Source of the DNA: Paenibacillus hemerocallicola
GTDB taxonomy: Bacteria > Bacillota > Bacilli > Paenibacillales > NBRC-103111
Length of the DNA: 64,000 bases
Assembly: GCF_006265175.1 (NCBI RefSeq)
Contig: NZ_VDCQ01000015.1
Coordinates: forward strand, 22,805 to 86,804
Direction of reading: 5' to 3'
Shown here: piece after piece, positions 1 to 8,937 of the stretch
How positions within the stretch are numbered: position 1 is the first letter of the stretch
Layout: the number at the start of each line of letters is the position of its first letter
The notes under the pieces: model-generated
The model's database searches: none
What the model saw: the letters and a program-made list of their open reading frames with translations, nothing else
What the model was told of the DNA's origin: nothing
Made by a program: the position numbers and the translations under genes

Positions 1-108
<108 letters not shown>

Positions 109-206
109 GTGCAGTACCAACGAAAGTACCTATAATATGCCTCGCACAGCATCACTCCGTCCGGCACAAGAGCGGCGGGAACTTTCAACACGATCCGTTC
201 ATTCTT

Positions 207-232
207 GTTTCACCCCTCTCCCGCTTGGTTAA
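207..232 (+). promoter_or_regulatory. SigB-type promoter for the first YflT-like gene
   Basis: GTTTCA (207-212), a 14-base spacer and GGTTAA (227-232) match the SigB consensus (GTTTAA-N12/14-GGGTAT) well. The boxes are identical in sequence and spacing to those in front of rsbV at 5713-5738. They lie 58 bases ahead of the start codon at 291. Confidence 0.65.
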
Positions 233-290
233 GTAACGAATAGATCGGCATTCGCCCCGGGCGGGGCAACGAAAAAAGGAGGCGTTCGAT

Positions 291-641
291 ATGAACGAGA
301 AAGTTTTCGTAAGAGTGGTCGATAGCGGAGCAAGAGCGATGGAGGAAATTCATGCGCTGCACCGACAAGGCTATTTACCCGAAGATATTTTCGTGCTGGC
401 GCACGATAAAGACCATACCCAATATTTGGCCGGCGCCGCGGACGTCAACACCGTTACCGTGGAAGAGGAAGGCTTCATTCAAAGCATCGCGAACTGGTTC
501 CGTTCCCGGGGAGACGAGCTTCGCGCCAAGCTCGAGTCGATGGGCTGTACGCCTCGCGAGGCGGAAGTGTACGAGGCCGAGATGGATCGCGGCAAAGTCA
601 TCGTCATGGCGAGAGTGCGCGCATCCAACCGGGTTGTCTAG
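291..641 (+). CDS. General stress protein, YflT/GSP17M-like
   Basis: A 116-residue soluble protein opening with MNEKVFVRVVDSGARAMEEI, the pattern of the heat-induced stress protein YflT (general stress protein 17M) domain. No membrane segment or signal peptide is visible. The start is set by AAAAGGAGG just upstream. A SigB-type promoter lies at 207-232 and a terminator at 683-713, so it is probably a single-gene transcript of the general stress regulon. The biochemical function of this family is not established. A second, longer relative is encoded at 4653-5168. Confidence 0.75.
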   Translation: MNEKVFVRVVDSGARAMEEIHALHRQGYLPEDIFVLAHDKDHTQYLAGAADVNTVTVEEEGFIQSIANWFRSRGDELRAKLESMGCTPREAEVYEAEMDRGKVIVMARVRASNRVV

Positions 642-682
642 AAACCGAAAAACGAACCGAATAGCGCGCGCCGGCAACCGGT

Positions 683-713
683 AAGGAATGAGAGCTTCCC
701 GCTCCCATTCCTT
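683..713 (+). terminator. Intrinsic terminator after the YflT-like gene
   Basis: AAGGAATG and GAGC pair with GCTC and CATTCCTT around a TTCCC loop, followed by a short T-rich stretch (TTATTG). Confidence 0.6.
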
Positions 714-800
714 ATTGTCGTTTGACCGGAGTGGACAGCTTTCGCTCGCATAGTCTAGTATGGTAGCAACGGCATTTAAGCCAAGTTAGGAGAAAAACCA

Positions 801-1958
801 ATGCGGATTTTGATAGTGGACGACAATCCGATGAACGTGATGGTCGTCAGGGAAATGTTGAAAAAGGCCGGGTATGCGCAAATCGTAACCGCCAATTCGG
901 CGGACGAAATGTTCGGCCTGCTCGGCATGCACGAACCGGCGCCCGCCTCCGAGGAGTTCGACCTGATCCTGCTCGATATGATGATGCCCGGCATCGACGG
1001 CATCGAAGCGTGCCGGAGAGTCCAGCAATCGGAGCAGCTGCGCGACATTCCGGTTATTATGGTAACCGCCGTAGGCGATTCGCTCAAGCTGGCGGAGGCG
1101 CTCGATGCGGGCGCGTCGGATTTCGTCACAAAACCGATCAACCGGGTCGAGCTGCTGGCGCGAATTCGCGCCGCCCTGCGGCTGAAAGCGGAGAAGGACT
1201 GGCACAAGGAGCGCGACCGCAGACTGCGCGAAGAGCTGGAGCTGGCGCAGCAGGTGCAGGCGGCCGCTCTCCCCGCCCCCGTGGACGAGGCTCGTTTGTC
1301 GATTCAGGGCCTGTACCGGCCGGCGGACGACTTGGCGGGCGATTTGTACGCTTGGTACAAAATCGACCGGCACCGCTATGGCATCGCCATCATCGATGCG
1401 ATGGGACACGGCATCTCCTCCTCCCTCGTATGCATGTTCGTCGCCTCGACGCTCCGGGACGCCATTTTGACGAGGGTGGACCCGGAATACGTCGTGCGCG
1501 AGCTGAACCGCAGAATGATGCAGCTGCAATTTTCCAATCCGTTGATCCAATATTATTTCACCTGCCTATACGCTGTCGTCGACACGGAGCTGGGAACGGT
1601 CGAATATGTCAATGCCGGGCATCCCCCCGGATTGCTGACCCGCGGAGACGGGACCGCCGCGGAACGGCTGGAACGAAGCTGCGTGGCGCTCGGATTATTC
1701 GAAACGATCGCGGTGGAGAAACGGGTGCTGAGCATCCGCGCCGGCGACAGGCTGTTCCTGTATACGGACGGCGTGCTCGAGTCGCTCGAGTCGGCGGACG
1801 AACAGCGGGTCGACCGACTGCTCGATCTTTTCCTGCAAGTAAAGGCATGCCCCTTCGAATTGGAGGAGCGGCTGATCAGGGACAACCGTCCGGACATGCG
1901 CCAGGATGACCGGTGTCTTGTGATTGTCGAGGTAAAAAAAGGAGCGGGGCCCGAGTGA
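801..1958 (+). CDS. Response regulator-PP2C phosphatase, RsbY-like
   Basis: A 385-residue two-domain protein. Residues 1-120 are a receiver with acidic pair D7/D8, phospho-acceptor D59 (LLDMMMPG), T89 and K111. After a short helical linker, residues about 165-380 form a SpoIIE/RsbU-type PP2C phosphatase with metal-binding patterns near [27 protein letters not shown] and QDDRCLVIV. The same architecture is known for RsbY of the Bacillus cereus group, which dephosphorylates RsbV and so frees SigB. Its stop overlaps the GTG start of the downstream kinase (GTGA), implying translational coupling, and rsbV-rsbW-sigB lies 4 kb downstream. That RsbV is its substrate is inferred from this context. Confidence 0.85.
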   Translation: MRILIVDDNPMNVMVVREMLKKAGYAQIVTANSADEMFGLLGMHEPAPASEEFDLILLDMMMPGIDGIEACRRVQQSEQLRDIPVIMVTAVGDSLKLAEALDAGASDFVTKPINRVELLARIRAALRLKAEKDWHKERDRRLREELELAQQVQAAALPAPVDEARLSIQGLYRPADDLAGDLYAWYKIDRHRYGIAIIDAMGHGISSSLVCMFVASTLRDAILTRVDPEYVVRELNRRMMQLQFSNPLIQYYFTCLYAVVDTELGTVEYVNAGHPPGLLTRGDGTAAERLERSCVALGLFETIAVEKRVLSIRAGDRLFLYTDGVLESLESADEQRVDRLLDLFLQVKACPFELEERLIRDNRPDMRQDDRCLVIVEVKKGAGPE

Positions 1959-4603
1959 AAATCAAAACGAAGCTCGTCATGGGCTACGGACTGCTCGTAG
2001 CCTTGTTGATCGTCATAACGACCATCGGCTACGAGCGGATGGCCAATATGAACGATGCTTTGGAGAAATTTTATCAGGTTCGCTATGCCAAGGTGAAAAT
2101 CACTTCCACGATACACGGAGACGTCAATACGGCGGCGCGGGAAATCAACAACGTGTTGCTCGACAGCGACTATCCCGCGAACCGGATCAAGGCGATCGAT
2201 GACTCGGTCGATAAAGTCATCGTTCAGCTCGCGGAGCTACAGAATCGCGTTCAGGAGCCGGCCGAGCAGCAAATCATCGACGACGCCGTCCGGGAAGCCG
2301 AACGTTTCCGGATTTTCAAGGATAATGTGCTTTCCATGCTGCAGGCGGGGAAAACGACCGAAGCGCTGGAATACCGCAGGACGGTCGGCAATGACACGCA
2401 GAAGCAATTTCTCGGCAGCCTGGAGAGCTTGTCCCATTATCATCAACGCGCTCTGGACGCCGAAATCGCCGATTCCCAGTCGATGTACCGGCAATCCGTA
2501 AGCGCTACGGCCGCCTTGTCGGTAGCAGGCGTCGTCCTCGGCCTGTGCATTATGCTGTGGGCGATCCCCACCATCACGAAGGGACTCAATCTGCTGACCG
2601 GCATGGCCAAAAAGTTCGGACAAAACCGGCTGCGCTCGCTCATGCGGATCGAGGTTCATTCCAAAGACGAGCTGGGGCAGCTTGCCCGCGTCTTCCAGCG
2701 AATCGCCAAGGATCTCCACGCCAAGAACGAGCTTGAAGCCAAGTACAATATGGCCAAGGAAGAGCAGGCCTGGGTCAATACCCATATGGCCCGCATTACC
2801 GAGCTGCTGGAGGACGTAACGGCCGTGAAGCAGGTGGCCCAAACGTTTATAAGCGAGTTTGCCCCCGTGCTCGGCGCCCAATACGGAGCGATTTATTTGC
2901 ACGATGAACTGAGACGCTCCGATACGGTCCGACTGCATGGCGTATATGCGGCAGATACCAAGGAGATCGAGGCGACCCGGTCGTTCGAGATGGGACAAGG
3001 CCTCGTCGGACAATGCGCGAAGGACGGCAACATGATTACGGTCGACAACGTACCGGAAAGCTACGTTCGGATCCGCTCCGGCATCGGGGACACTTCCCCG
3101 TCCCAGCTTGTCGTCTATCCCGTTCCATTCCGCGACGAAGTAATCGGGGTTATCGAGCTGGCGGCGATCAAGCCGTTTACGTTTATCCAGCGCGAGCTGC
3201 TCAAGCATTTGGCCGAGAAGCTCGGCACGATATTGAATACGATCTACGACCGTCTTCGCGTGGAGGAATTGCTCCGCGAATCCCAGGCTCTTGCGGTAGA
3301 GATGCAGGAGCAGTCGCGCAAGCGGCTTCGCGCGAACGAGCTTCTCGAAGAGCATACGCGGCAACTGAAGCGCTCGGAGGAGTTGCTCCAGAATCAGAGC
3401 CTGCAGCTGCTCGAGGCCAAAGAAGCGGCCGAGCTCGCTTCGCGGGCGAAAAGCGAATTTCTCGCCATCATGAGCCACGAAATCCGCACGCCGATGAACG
3501 GCGTCACCGGCATGACCGATTTGCTTCTGGAATCCGACTTGACGCCGGAGCAAAAAGAATATGCCCACATTATCCGGAAAAGTATGGACGCCCTCTTGAC
3601 CGTCATGAACGACATCCTCGATTTCACGAAGATGGAGTCGGGACGGATGGAGCTGGAGGAGCATCCGTTCCTGCTGGAGGCGTGCATATCCGATGCCGTC
3701 GATCTATTCCGGGGTGAAGCGGCTAAGCGCGGCTTGGAGCTCATGATCGACATTGATCCGGCCGTTCCTCCGTGGATATCCGGAGATCCGTCGCGGCTGC
3801 GGCAAATATTGGCAAACATGATCGGCAATGCGGTCAAATTCACCGAAACCGGCGGCATTTATTTATTGGTCCGGCCGGCCGCCGCTCCTCCATACGATAT
3901 TTCCGCGGATTCGTTTGTTCTCGAGTTCGCCGTAAAGGATACCGGCAGCGGTATACCCGAAGGGAAAGAAAACAAGCTGTTCCAACCGTTCTCCCAGGTG
4001 GATGCGACCATGTCGCGCCGGTACGGGGGAACAGGGCTTGGCTTGGCCATCTGCAAGTCGATCGTGCAATTGATGGGCGGCTCCATCCGATATGTGCCGG
4101 GCGAACGCAACGGGGCCCTGTTCGTATTTACTATCGTGGCGGGGAAAGTCAATCCGGAAAGCTTCGACTCGGACCTTACCGCCTTGGAAGCCGCCGTCTC
4201 GCTGGAAACGGAACGGCGCAGCGCTCCGGATTCGGCGGGAGCGGCTCTGATAGCCGACAATCGGCCTTACGGGTCGTGGATCGCCTCGGCACAGCTTCGC
4301 CTTCTCGGGTTTACCCCCACGGTAGCGGATTCGGACGAACCGGACGCGGTGCGGCAGTCGGTGGCGGCCTGCGGTCCTTCCGTACTGATTGTCCTCGGCG
4401 GAGGGATTGCCGGGGCCCCCGATATCGCGCGGGAGGCCGCCGCCCGCGGCAACCGCGTGGCGATCGTCTCGAACGTCAGAGAAGATATCGACCGCGCCGT
4501 CGCGGAATCCGACCGTATCGTCCGACTGAACGCCCCTCTCTCTTTAGCCTTATGGAGAAGGGCGTTGGCCAGCCTCCCGTTTCAACCCGGCGACAACGGG
4601 TAA
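1955..4603 (+). CDS. Membrane sensor histidine kinase with GAF and degenerate C-terminal receiver, RsbK-like
   Basis: An 882-residue kinase. The GTG start overlaps the preceding stop and has an AAAGGAG site. Order of parts: TM1 (about 9-27), extracytoplasmic helical sensor (about 30-180), TM2 (about 184-205), HAMP-like segment, GAF domain (about 280-430), coiled coil, and HisKA with H508 in [10 protein letters not shown]. The HATPase follows ([23 protein letters not shown]). The last 130 residues look like a receiver, but LIVLGGG stands where the phospho-acceptor aspartate should be, so it is probably a pseudo-receiver. B. cereus RsbK is a comparable hybrid kinase that phosphorylates RsbY. 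The partner here is most likely the coupled receiver-PP2C protein; the signal is unknown. Confidence 0.8.
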   Translation: MKIKTKLVMGYGLLVALLIVITTIGYERMANMNDALEKFYQVRYAKVKITSTIHGDVNTAAREINNVLLDSDYPANRIKAIDDSVDKVIVQLAELQNRVQEPAEQQIIDDAVREAERFRIFKDNVLSMLQAGKTTEALEYRRTVGNDTQKQFLGSLESLSHYHQRALDAEIADSQSMYRQSVSATAALSVAGVVLGLCIMLWAIPTITKGLNLLTGMAKKFGQNRLRSLMRIEVHSKDELGQLARVFQRIAKDLHAKNELEAKYNMAKEEQAWVNTHMARITELLEDVTAVKQVAQTFISEFAPVLGAQYGAIYLHDELRRSDTVRLHGVYAADTKEIEATRSFEMGQGLVGQCAKDGNMITVDNVPESYVRIRSGIGDTSPSQLVVYPVPFRDEVIGVIELAAIKPFTFIQRELLKHLAEKLGTILNTIYDRLRVEELLRESQALAVEMQEQSRKRLRANELLEEHTRQLKRSEELLQNQSLQLLEAKEAAELASRAKSEFLAIMSHEIRTPMNGVTGMTDLLLESDLTPEQKEYAHIIRKSMDALLTVMNDILDFTKMESGRMELEEHPFLLEACISDAVDLFRGEAAKRGLELMIDIDPAVPPWISGDPSRLRQILANMIGNAVKFTETGGIYLLVRPAAAPPYDISADSFVLEFAVKDTGSGIPEGKENKLFQPFSQVDATMSRRYGGTGLGLAICKSIVQLMGGSIRYVPGERNGALFVFTIVAGKVNPESFDSDLTALEAAVSLETERRSAPDSAGAALIADNRPYGSWIASAQLRLLGFTPTVADSDEPDAVRQSVAACGPSVLIVLGGGIAGAPDIAREAAARGNRVAIVSNVREDIDRAVAESDRIVRLNAPLSLALWRRALASLPFQPGDNG
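4579..4603 (+). promoter_or_regulatory. SigB-type promoter inside the kinase 3' end
   Basis: GTTTCA (4579-4584), a 13-base spacer and GGGTAA (4598-4603) form a near-consensus SigB promoter, 49 bases before the start at 4653. The -10 box ends exactly at the kinase stop codon. Confidence 0.7.
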
Positions 4604-4652
4604 TAGATAGCGTAAAGGTACCACACGATCACGAGACGGGAGGATGATTGCG

Positions 4653-5168
4653 ATGGTGAGAACAATCGGCTTTTTCGAAAGCGACGCGCAGGTCGTTCGT
4701 GCGGTGGAGGCTCTGGAAGCGCAGGGCTTCGGCCCGGAAGCGGTCCGGGTAATCGCCGGCACCAGCGACCAGGCTCGCAGAGTGGATACCGAGACCGCCA
4801 TGCCGGTCGACCGTATTCGCGAGAATGGTTCGGGCGGTTGGGTCGGGGAGCAAGTCGGATCGGCAGACGGCATCCCGCTCATTCCGTTCGGCATGGTGGG
4901 CGCCGCCTATCTCGTCAACCCGCCCGGTTATGCCGCGCCCGGAAGCGCAGACGGTTACGCCGGCCCCGCCCTGGGAGCCGCGATTTACGACGAAAACGGC
5001 GAGGCGAAAAGGCAGCTGAACGCGCTGGGCCTCGACGACCGGGATTCGGATGCTTGTCTGGAGAGGATCGAGCACGGCGACCTTCTGCTCGTAGTCGACT
5101 CCGACCGGACCGGACAGCCTTACGTCGAGTCGGCGCTCAGGGAAGGCGGAGCCTCGACGATCTTGTAA
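4653..5168 (+). CDS. YflT-like general stress protein with a C-terminal extension
   Basis: A 171-residue protein whose N-terminal half (MVRTIGFFESDAQVVRAVEA) resembles the YflT/GSP17M stress domain. A Gly/Ala/Pro-rich middle and a short C-terminal segment ending GGASTIL follow. The ATG at 4653 is preferred over 4644 because GGGAGG (4638-4643) sits 9 bases upstream of it but abuts the earlier ATG. A near-perfect SigB promoter precedes it and a shared terminator follows. It is a probable SigB regulon member of unknown biochemical role. Confidence 0.65.
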   Translation: MVRTIGFFESDAQVVRAVEALEAQGFGPEAVRVIAGTSDQARRVDTETAMPVDRIRENGSGGWVGEQVGSADGIPLIPFGMVGAAYLVNPPGYAAPGSADGYAGPALGAAIYDENGEAKRQLNALGLDDRDSDACLERIEHGDLLLVVDSDRTGQPYVESALREGGASTIL

Positions 5169-5256
5169 CCGGCCCCGATCCGGCGGAAGCGTCCGAAATG
5201 GCCCTTGGTCTTCGGACTAAGAGGCCGTTTCTTTTTCTTATGTATTTAACGCATAC

Positions 5257-5290
5257 GAAAGGACCGTTCCATCCGGAACGGCCCTTTCGC
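5257..5290. terminator. Bidirectional terminator between convergent genes
   Basis: GAAAGG-CCGTTCC pairs with GGAACGG-CCTTTC around ATCC. It separates the rightward stress gene ending at 5168 from the leftward small gene ending at 5317. Confidence 0.65.
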
Positions 5291-5316
5291 CCTTCGTGCA
5301 TCGGTTCTCGCCGGCG

Positions 5317-5484
5317 TCAGCCGAACATCGGCAGCACATATTTTACGAGGAACCAGATCGCTCCGAAAAAGATGACGATATATGCCGCATATTTGATGAA
5401 GGTAGACGCCACCATACTCGTATCCACTTTTTTCTCGACGTTCGTTTTCTCGATTTCGACGTTGCGATTTTGTTGGATGTCCAT
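5317..5484 (-). CDS. Small single-span membrane protein, SigB-type promoter
   Basis: A 55-residue protein with a charged N-terminal half (MDIQQNRNVEIEKTNVEKK) and one hydrophobic C-terminal helix (YAAYIVIFFGAIWFLVKYVL). The ATG at 5484 follows GGGAGGG; the longer upstream reading frame has no comparable site. I do not recognise a family. A very good SigB promoter on the same strand (5660-5685) implies a 176-base leader, long compared with its neighbours. A membrane role in the stress response is inference only. Confidence 0.65.
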   Translation of the reverse strand: MDIQQNRNVEIEKTNVEKKVDTSMVASTFIKYAAYIVIFFGAIWFLVKYVLPMFG

Positions 5485-5659
5485 TCGAATCGCTCCCTCC
5501 CGGTCCGCGTTGCCGCGGACTTTCATATCGTTGCGAATTGGCAAGCCCCGCCGGCACAATAGCGAAGCGCGGCTTCCCCTTTATAAGAAAAGCAGCTCCT
5601 ATCGGACGAATGCGCTCCACCGAAAATCTTGGCCGGAAGAAGCTTTTCTTACTTTCTCG

Positions 5660-5685
5660 TTACCCGCCCCGCCGCCGGATCAAAC
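5660..5685 (-). promoter_or_regulatory. SigB-type promoter, leftward
   Basis: Read on the minus strand: GTTTGA, 14 bases, GGGTAA. It points at the small membrane protein ending at 5317 and is back-to-back with the rsbV promoter only 27 bases away. Confidence 0.6.
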
Positions 5686-5712
5686 AAAATGACCGCAGTC
5701 TAACGCCGATCT

Positions 5713-5738
5713 GTTTCAACCGATCCGATTGTGGTTAA
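5713..5738 (+). promoter_or_regulatory. SigB-type promoter of rsbV-rsbW-sigB
   Basis: GTTTCA (5713-5718), 14 bases, GGTTAA (5733-5738), 40 bases before rsbV. An autoregulatory SigB promoter in front of rsbV is the arrangement known in Bacillus subtilis. Confidence 0.7.
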
Positions 5739-5778
5739 ATGGTATTAGACATTTGCAAAAGGAGTTGAAGCGTTTCCC

Positions 5779-6123
5779 ATGAATCCCATCGATAAATTTC
5801 GGTTGCGCACCGAGACGCAGGAAGGCCGCTGCACCGTCTACGTTAGCGGCGAGCTGGATCTGGAAGCCGCCTCGCAGATGCGCGCCGTGATGGAACCGCT
5901 CGTGGAGCTGTGCGATCGGACGTTAACGTTGAATTTGCACGAATTGCGATATATCGACAGTACGGGAATCGGCATCTTGATTTCGGTACTGAAAGCGCGG
6001 CACGCACGGAACGGTGCCTTCACGGTTGAAGCGATACCTACCCATATCAAGAAGTTGTTCGACATGACGGGAATTACTCCTTTTCTGAACCAAGCCGGCC
6101 CGTCAGCAGCCCAAGCTTACTGA
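5779..6123 (+). CDS. rsbV: Anti-sigma factor antagonist RsbV
   Basis: A 114-residue STAS-domain protein. In the partner switch it binds the anti-sigma kinase RsbW when unphosphorylated, freeing SigB. The phosphorylated serine is S61 in YIDSTGIGILISVLKA, matching the RsbV signature (DSTG) rather than the DSSG typical of sporulation SpoIIAA. An AAAGGAG site precedes the start. It is first in a three-gene operon with rsbW and sigB and has its own SigB-type promoter. Dephosphorylation by the receiver-PP2C protein encoded at 801-1958 is inferred. Confidence 0.92.
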   Translation: MNPIDKFRLRTETQEGRCTVYVSGELDLEAASQMRAVMEPLVELCDRTLTLNLHELRYIDSTGIGILISVLKARHARNGAFTVEAIPTHIKKLFDMTGITPFLNQAGPSAAQAY

Positions 6124-6144
6124 GAAAGGATCGAGAGCATAACA

Positions 6145-6588
6145 ATGAAACCCGTTGAACCGACTGTAACTCTTCGCGTTCCGGCCTTGGCCGAGTATGT
6201 GGACTTGGTCCGATTGACCCTATACGGCATCGCCTCGAAGCTCGGGTTTTTATACGAGGAAATCGAGGATATGAAGGTAGCCGTATCCGAGGCATGCAAT
6301 AACGCGGTACTGCACGCTTACGAGCATGCAGGCATGATGGAGATCCGTTTTCTGATTATGGACGGGGCTCTGTCCATTTCTGTCAAGGACGAAGGAAGAA
6401 GCTTCGATCCCGCGCCGGAAACCCAAACGTCGCCTTCGCTGCACGGCAAGACGCTCGATGAGATCGAAGCCGGCGGACTCGGCTTATACTTGATGCAGGC
6501 GTTAATGGACGAGGTCGAGGTGCTGAGCGGCGTGGGCACCGAAGTCGTCTTGACCAAGCGTCTGGCTAGGAGTGAGGAGATGGCATGA
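6145..6588 (+). CDS. rsbW: Anti-sigma B factor / serine kinase RsbW
   Basis: A 147-residue GHKL-type kinase. The N box is EACNNAVLHAYE, the G1 region DEGRSFD and the G2 region GGLGLYLMQALMD. RsbW sequesters SigB and phosphorylates RsbV on serine; the choice depends on ATP and RsbV state. The gene starts 21 bases after rsbV, and its stop overlaps the sigB start (ATGA), so the anti-sigma and sigma factors are made in a coupled ratio. The length fits the family (about 150-160 residues). Confidence 0.92.
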   Translation: MKPVEPTVTLRVPALAEYVDLVRLTLYGIASKLGFLYEEIEDMKVAVSEACNNAVLHAYEHAGMMEIRFLIMDGALSISVKDEGRSFDPAPETQTSPSLHGKTLDEIEAGGLGLYLMQALMDEVEVLSGVGTEVVLTKRLARSEEMA

Positions 6589-7352
6589 GTGTAAATCCGG
6601 CGTGGCCTTCCCCGAACGAGTCCGTTGCGATCATTCTCGAATATCAGCGCAACCCGACGGACGACTTGGCGACAGCGCTTATCCGGCAGTACGAACCTAT
6701 GGTCAAGATGGCTGCGGGCAAAATGTCCCGCAACCGTCCCGACCTGTATGAGGACTTGATGCAGGTCGGCCAAATGGCGCTTCTCCGTTTATTCGGCCAG
6801 TTCGACGCCGGAAAAGGCAGCCCGTTCGAACCTTACGCCATGAAGAGCATCATCGGGCACATGAAAAATTTTTTGCGGGACAAGTCCTGGTACATTCAGG
6901 TCCCCCGTCGGATCAAAGAAAAGGGCGCGCTCCTGCAGCAGGCGGTGGACGAGCTGACCGTGCAGATGGAGCGTTCCCCAAAAATCGACGAAATCGCCGC
7001 CCATCTCGGATTGTCGTACGAGGAAACGATGGAGGTGTTCGCGGGACGCGAGCTGTACCATTACGTTTCGCTCGACACCCCGGTATCGGAGGATGATTCC
7101 ACTTCCACGCTCGGCGATTTGATCGGCGCGCCTGCCGACGACTACGACTCGGTCGAGCACCGGATGGATTTGGAAGCCGCGCTCGTACGATTGAAGCCCG
7201 AGGAACGAAAGGTGCTCGCTCTCGTCTTCGAAGCCGGCTTATCCCAGCGGGCGATCGCCGAAGAGCTGCACGTCTCGCAAATGAGCGTTTCCCGCATATT
7301 GAAGCGGGCGACCGATAAATTGAAAGCGCTGCTGGAGGGCGACGACCCTTAA
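6585..7352 (+). CDS. sigB: RNA polymerase sigma factor SigB
   Basis: A 255-residue sigma-70 factor of the SigB/F/G class. Region 2 carries YEDLMQVGQMALLRLFGQFD and FEPYAMKSIIGHMKNFLRD. Region 3 starts IQVPRRIKEKG. Region 4 ends in a helix-turn-helix, LSQRAIAEELHVSQMSVSRIL. The start overlaps the rsbW stop by 4 bases and a terminator follows at 7364. A sporulation SigF identity was considered, but the RsbV-type antagonist, the SigB-like promoters and the neighbouring PP2C module favour SigB. Confidence 0.9.
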   Translation: MSVNPAWPSPNESVAIILEYQRNPTDDLATALIRQYEPMVKMAAGKMSRNRPDLYEDLMQVGQMALLRLFGQFDAGKGSPFEPYAMKSIIGHMKNFLRDKSWYIQVPRRIKEKGALLQQAVDELTVQMERSPKIDEIAAHLGLSYEETMEVFAGRELYHYVSLDTPVSEDDSTSTLGDLIGAPADDYDSVEHRMDLEAALVRLKPEERKVLALVFEAGLSQRAIAEELHVSQMSVSRILKRATDKLKALLEGDDP

Positions 7353-7363
7353 GCGGACATACG

Positions 7364-7409
7364 AAAGGCGCGTGCCGCATTCGGACATTCCGGCGGGAAC
7401 GCGCCTTTT
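7364..7409 (+). terminator. Terminator of the sigB operon
   Basis: AAAGGCGCGT and ACGCGCCTTT form a perfect 10-bp stem with a 25-base loop, followed by TTTTCC. Confidence 0.8.
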
Positions 7410-7438
7410 CCAATGAAGAAGCCGAAAGGAGCCGTAAT

Positions 7439-8380
7439 ATGGACCAACGCACCGAAGCCGCGAATACCGCCCCCGCATGGAAGTGGATCCGGATTCCCGC
7501 CGGCCAGCAAGCAGCGGAAATGGAAGAGCATGACCCCGATGTGGCCGAATGGACAAGGACCGCTTCGGAGCGTACCGCCAATCTGGTCGTCGTCTCCGAG
7601 AAGGCGGACGGCGCTGCGCTGATATACGGCACGCTGGTCGGGAGCGACGAGGACGAGCCCGAGGTCGGCACCGCGATCCATTTTCACGTAACGGCGGCAC
7701 GACTCGTAACGCTTCTGCCGGCGTCGTTCCCTTATGAGCGTTTGGACGAGTCGCCCTGGCGGGAACGGCTCGCCCGCTGCTCCGGAGGACATGAAGCGTT
7801 CGCCGTGCTGCTCGGCCTCCTCGCGCAATGCTTCCACAAGGGCTTGGACGGCTACGAAGCCCGTCTCGGCTCCCTGGAATCGGCGATGCGGAGCCGCAAC
7901 CGCAAGGTGCTCATGGACCGGACTCTCGAGCGGCGGCACGAGCTGATCGAATGGAGCTTGCGGCTGGCCCCCTTCCGCGAGCTCGGGGACGCTTTAAACG
8001 AGGCGTTTATGGACGATATCGCGGACTGCCGGGAATACCGCAGACTCATTCTCCAGCTGGAACGGATCGAAAAGCTGCTGGGCGCTTACGAGGCCGGCAT
8101 CGACACGCTTCTGTCGATGGACGACGCCGTCTCTTCGTTCCGCGGCAACGAGATTATGAAGACACTGACGATTTTCACGGCGCTATTCACGCCGGCCACC
8201 GTCGCCGGAGCGTTGTGGGGCATGAACTTCAAAAAGCTGCCGATCGACGACTGGCCGGTTGGCTTTGTCCTATGCTGTTCCGTCGTACTGCTGTTCACCG
8301 GACTTATATACATCTGGCTATGGCGCAAAGGCTGGACGGGAGATTTGCTCCGCGGACGCAACCCGGACTCCCATTTGTAA
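7439..8380 (+). CDS. CorA-type magnesium/divalent cation transporter
   Basis: A 313-residue CorA-family protein. The soluble N-terminal part ends in long helices (about 140-240). Two C-terminal membrane segments follow, with the signature GMN in WGMNFKKLP at the end of the first. CorA proteins are pentameric Mg2+/Co2+ channels of the cytoplasmic membrane. The start at 7439 has an AAAGGAG site 6 bases upstream. It lies just past the sigB terminator and no SigB-type promoter is visible, so co-regulation with the stress genes is unproven. Confidence 0.8.
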   Translation: MDQRTEAANTAPAWKWIRIPAGQQAAEMEEHDPDVAEWTRTASERTANLVVVSEKADGAALIYGTLVGSDEDEPEVGTAIHFHVTAARLVTLLPASFPYERLDESPWRERLARCSGGHEAFAVLLGLLAQCFHKGLDGYEARLGSLESAMRSRNRKVLMDRTLERRHELIEWSLRLAPFRELGDALNEAFMDDIADCREYRRLILQLERIEKLLGAYEAGIDTLLSMDDAVSSFRGNEIMKTLTIFTALFTPATVAGALWGMNFKKLPIDDWPVGFVLCCSVVLLFTGLIYIWLWRKGWTGDLLRGRNPDSHL

Positions 8381-8404
8381 TGATGCGCAAACTTTACGAA
8401 AACG

Positions 8405-8430
8405 GTTTCAAAACCGCCTAATACGTGTAA
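8405..8430 (+). promoter_or_regulatory. Probable SigB-type promoter
   Basis: GTTTCA (8405-8410), 14 bases, GTGTAA (8425-8430), 55 bases before the start at 8486. The -10 has one mismatch to GGGTAA. The -35 also sits in a short palindrome (CGGTTT/AAACCG). Confidence 0.5.
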
Positions 8431-8485
8431 TGATAAGTACTTAATCAACTATTCTGCAACCAAATTAGAACAGGCGGTGAACGTC

Positions 8486-8815
8486 ATGAAAGTAAAACAT
8501 CGGATTCGTTGTTTCGAGAGTGACGTATTGGTTTGCGAGGATGGACAAGCATTCAATCTCAATATTCAGGCCAGGACCAACCCGCTAGGGTTCGGTCGCA
8601 CCCTGGGCGCTTTCGCGGCGTTGGAGCAAGCGGTCGAGGCGGCGGAGCATTTCTGCCTCGCTTACCGGATCGCGCGGGAGCACGGGTATTATTTGAAGGA
8701 AGACGAGCTGGTAAGACACGAAAGAGAGCCGATTGCCGTACGGTGGGTGCTTGACCGGTGCTTGACCGAGCAGGAATGGTGCGATCTGCTGGCCCGTAGC
8801 GCCGATGCAAGCTGA
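8486..8815 (+). CDS. Hypothetical protein, probable stress regulon member
   Basis: A 109-residue soluble protein starting MKVKHRIRCFESDVLVCEDG, with a helical middle and no motif I recognise. The ATG at 8486 is chosen because AGGCGGTGA lies 6 bases upstream; an in-frame GTG at 8477 overlaps that site and is less likely. A SigB-like promoter (8405-8430) precedes it and a clear terminator (8865-8885) follows, so it is probably a single-gene transcript. Confidence 0.6.
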   Translation: MKVKHRIRCFESDVLVCEDGQAFNLNIQARTNPLGFGRTLGAFAALEQAVEAAEHFCLAYRIAREHGYYLKEDELVRHEREPIAVRWVLDRCLTEQEWCDLLARSADAS

Positions 8816-8864
8816 CCTTGCGTCGGCAGCCATTCCCCTATCTGCCATGCAAAGCGAGCGAGAA

Positions 8865-8885
8865 CAGGCCGAGAGGCCTGTTTTT
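8865..8885 (+). terminator. Intrinsic terminator
   Basis: CAGGCC-GAGA-GGCCTG followed by TTTTT, 50 bases after the gene ending at 8815. Confidence 0.85.
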
Positions 8886-8910
8886 CTGCGTTATGAATAT
8901 TGTCAGCCGC

Positions 8911-8937
8911 AAAAAAAGACGCCGTCCGCACGGCGTC
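8911..8937 (-). terminator. Intrinsic terminator, leftward
   Basis: GACGCCGT-loop-ACGGCGTC (8918-8937) followed on the minus strand by seven T. The stem overlaps the last codon and stop of the gene ending at 8936. Confidence 0.85.

Noticed and set aside
6585-7352. Sporulation sigma factor SigF with SpoIIAA/SpoIIAB
   Set aside because: The antagonist has DSTG, the promoter is SigB-type, and a PP2C-kinase stress module is adjacent.
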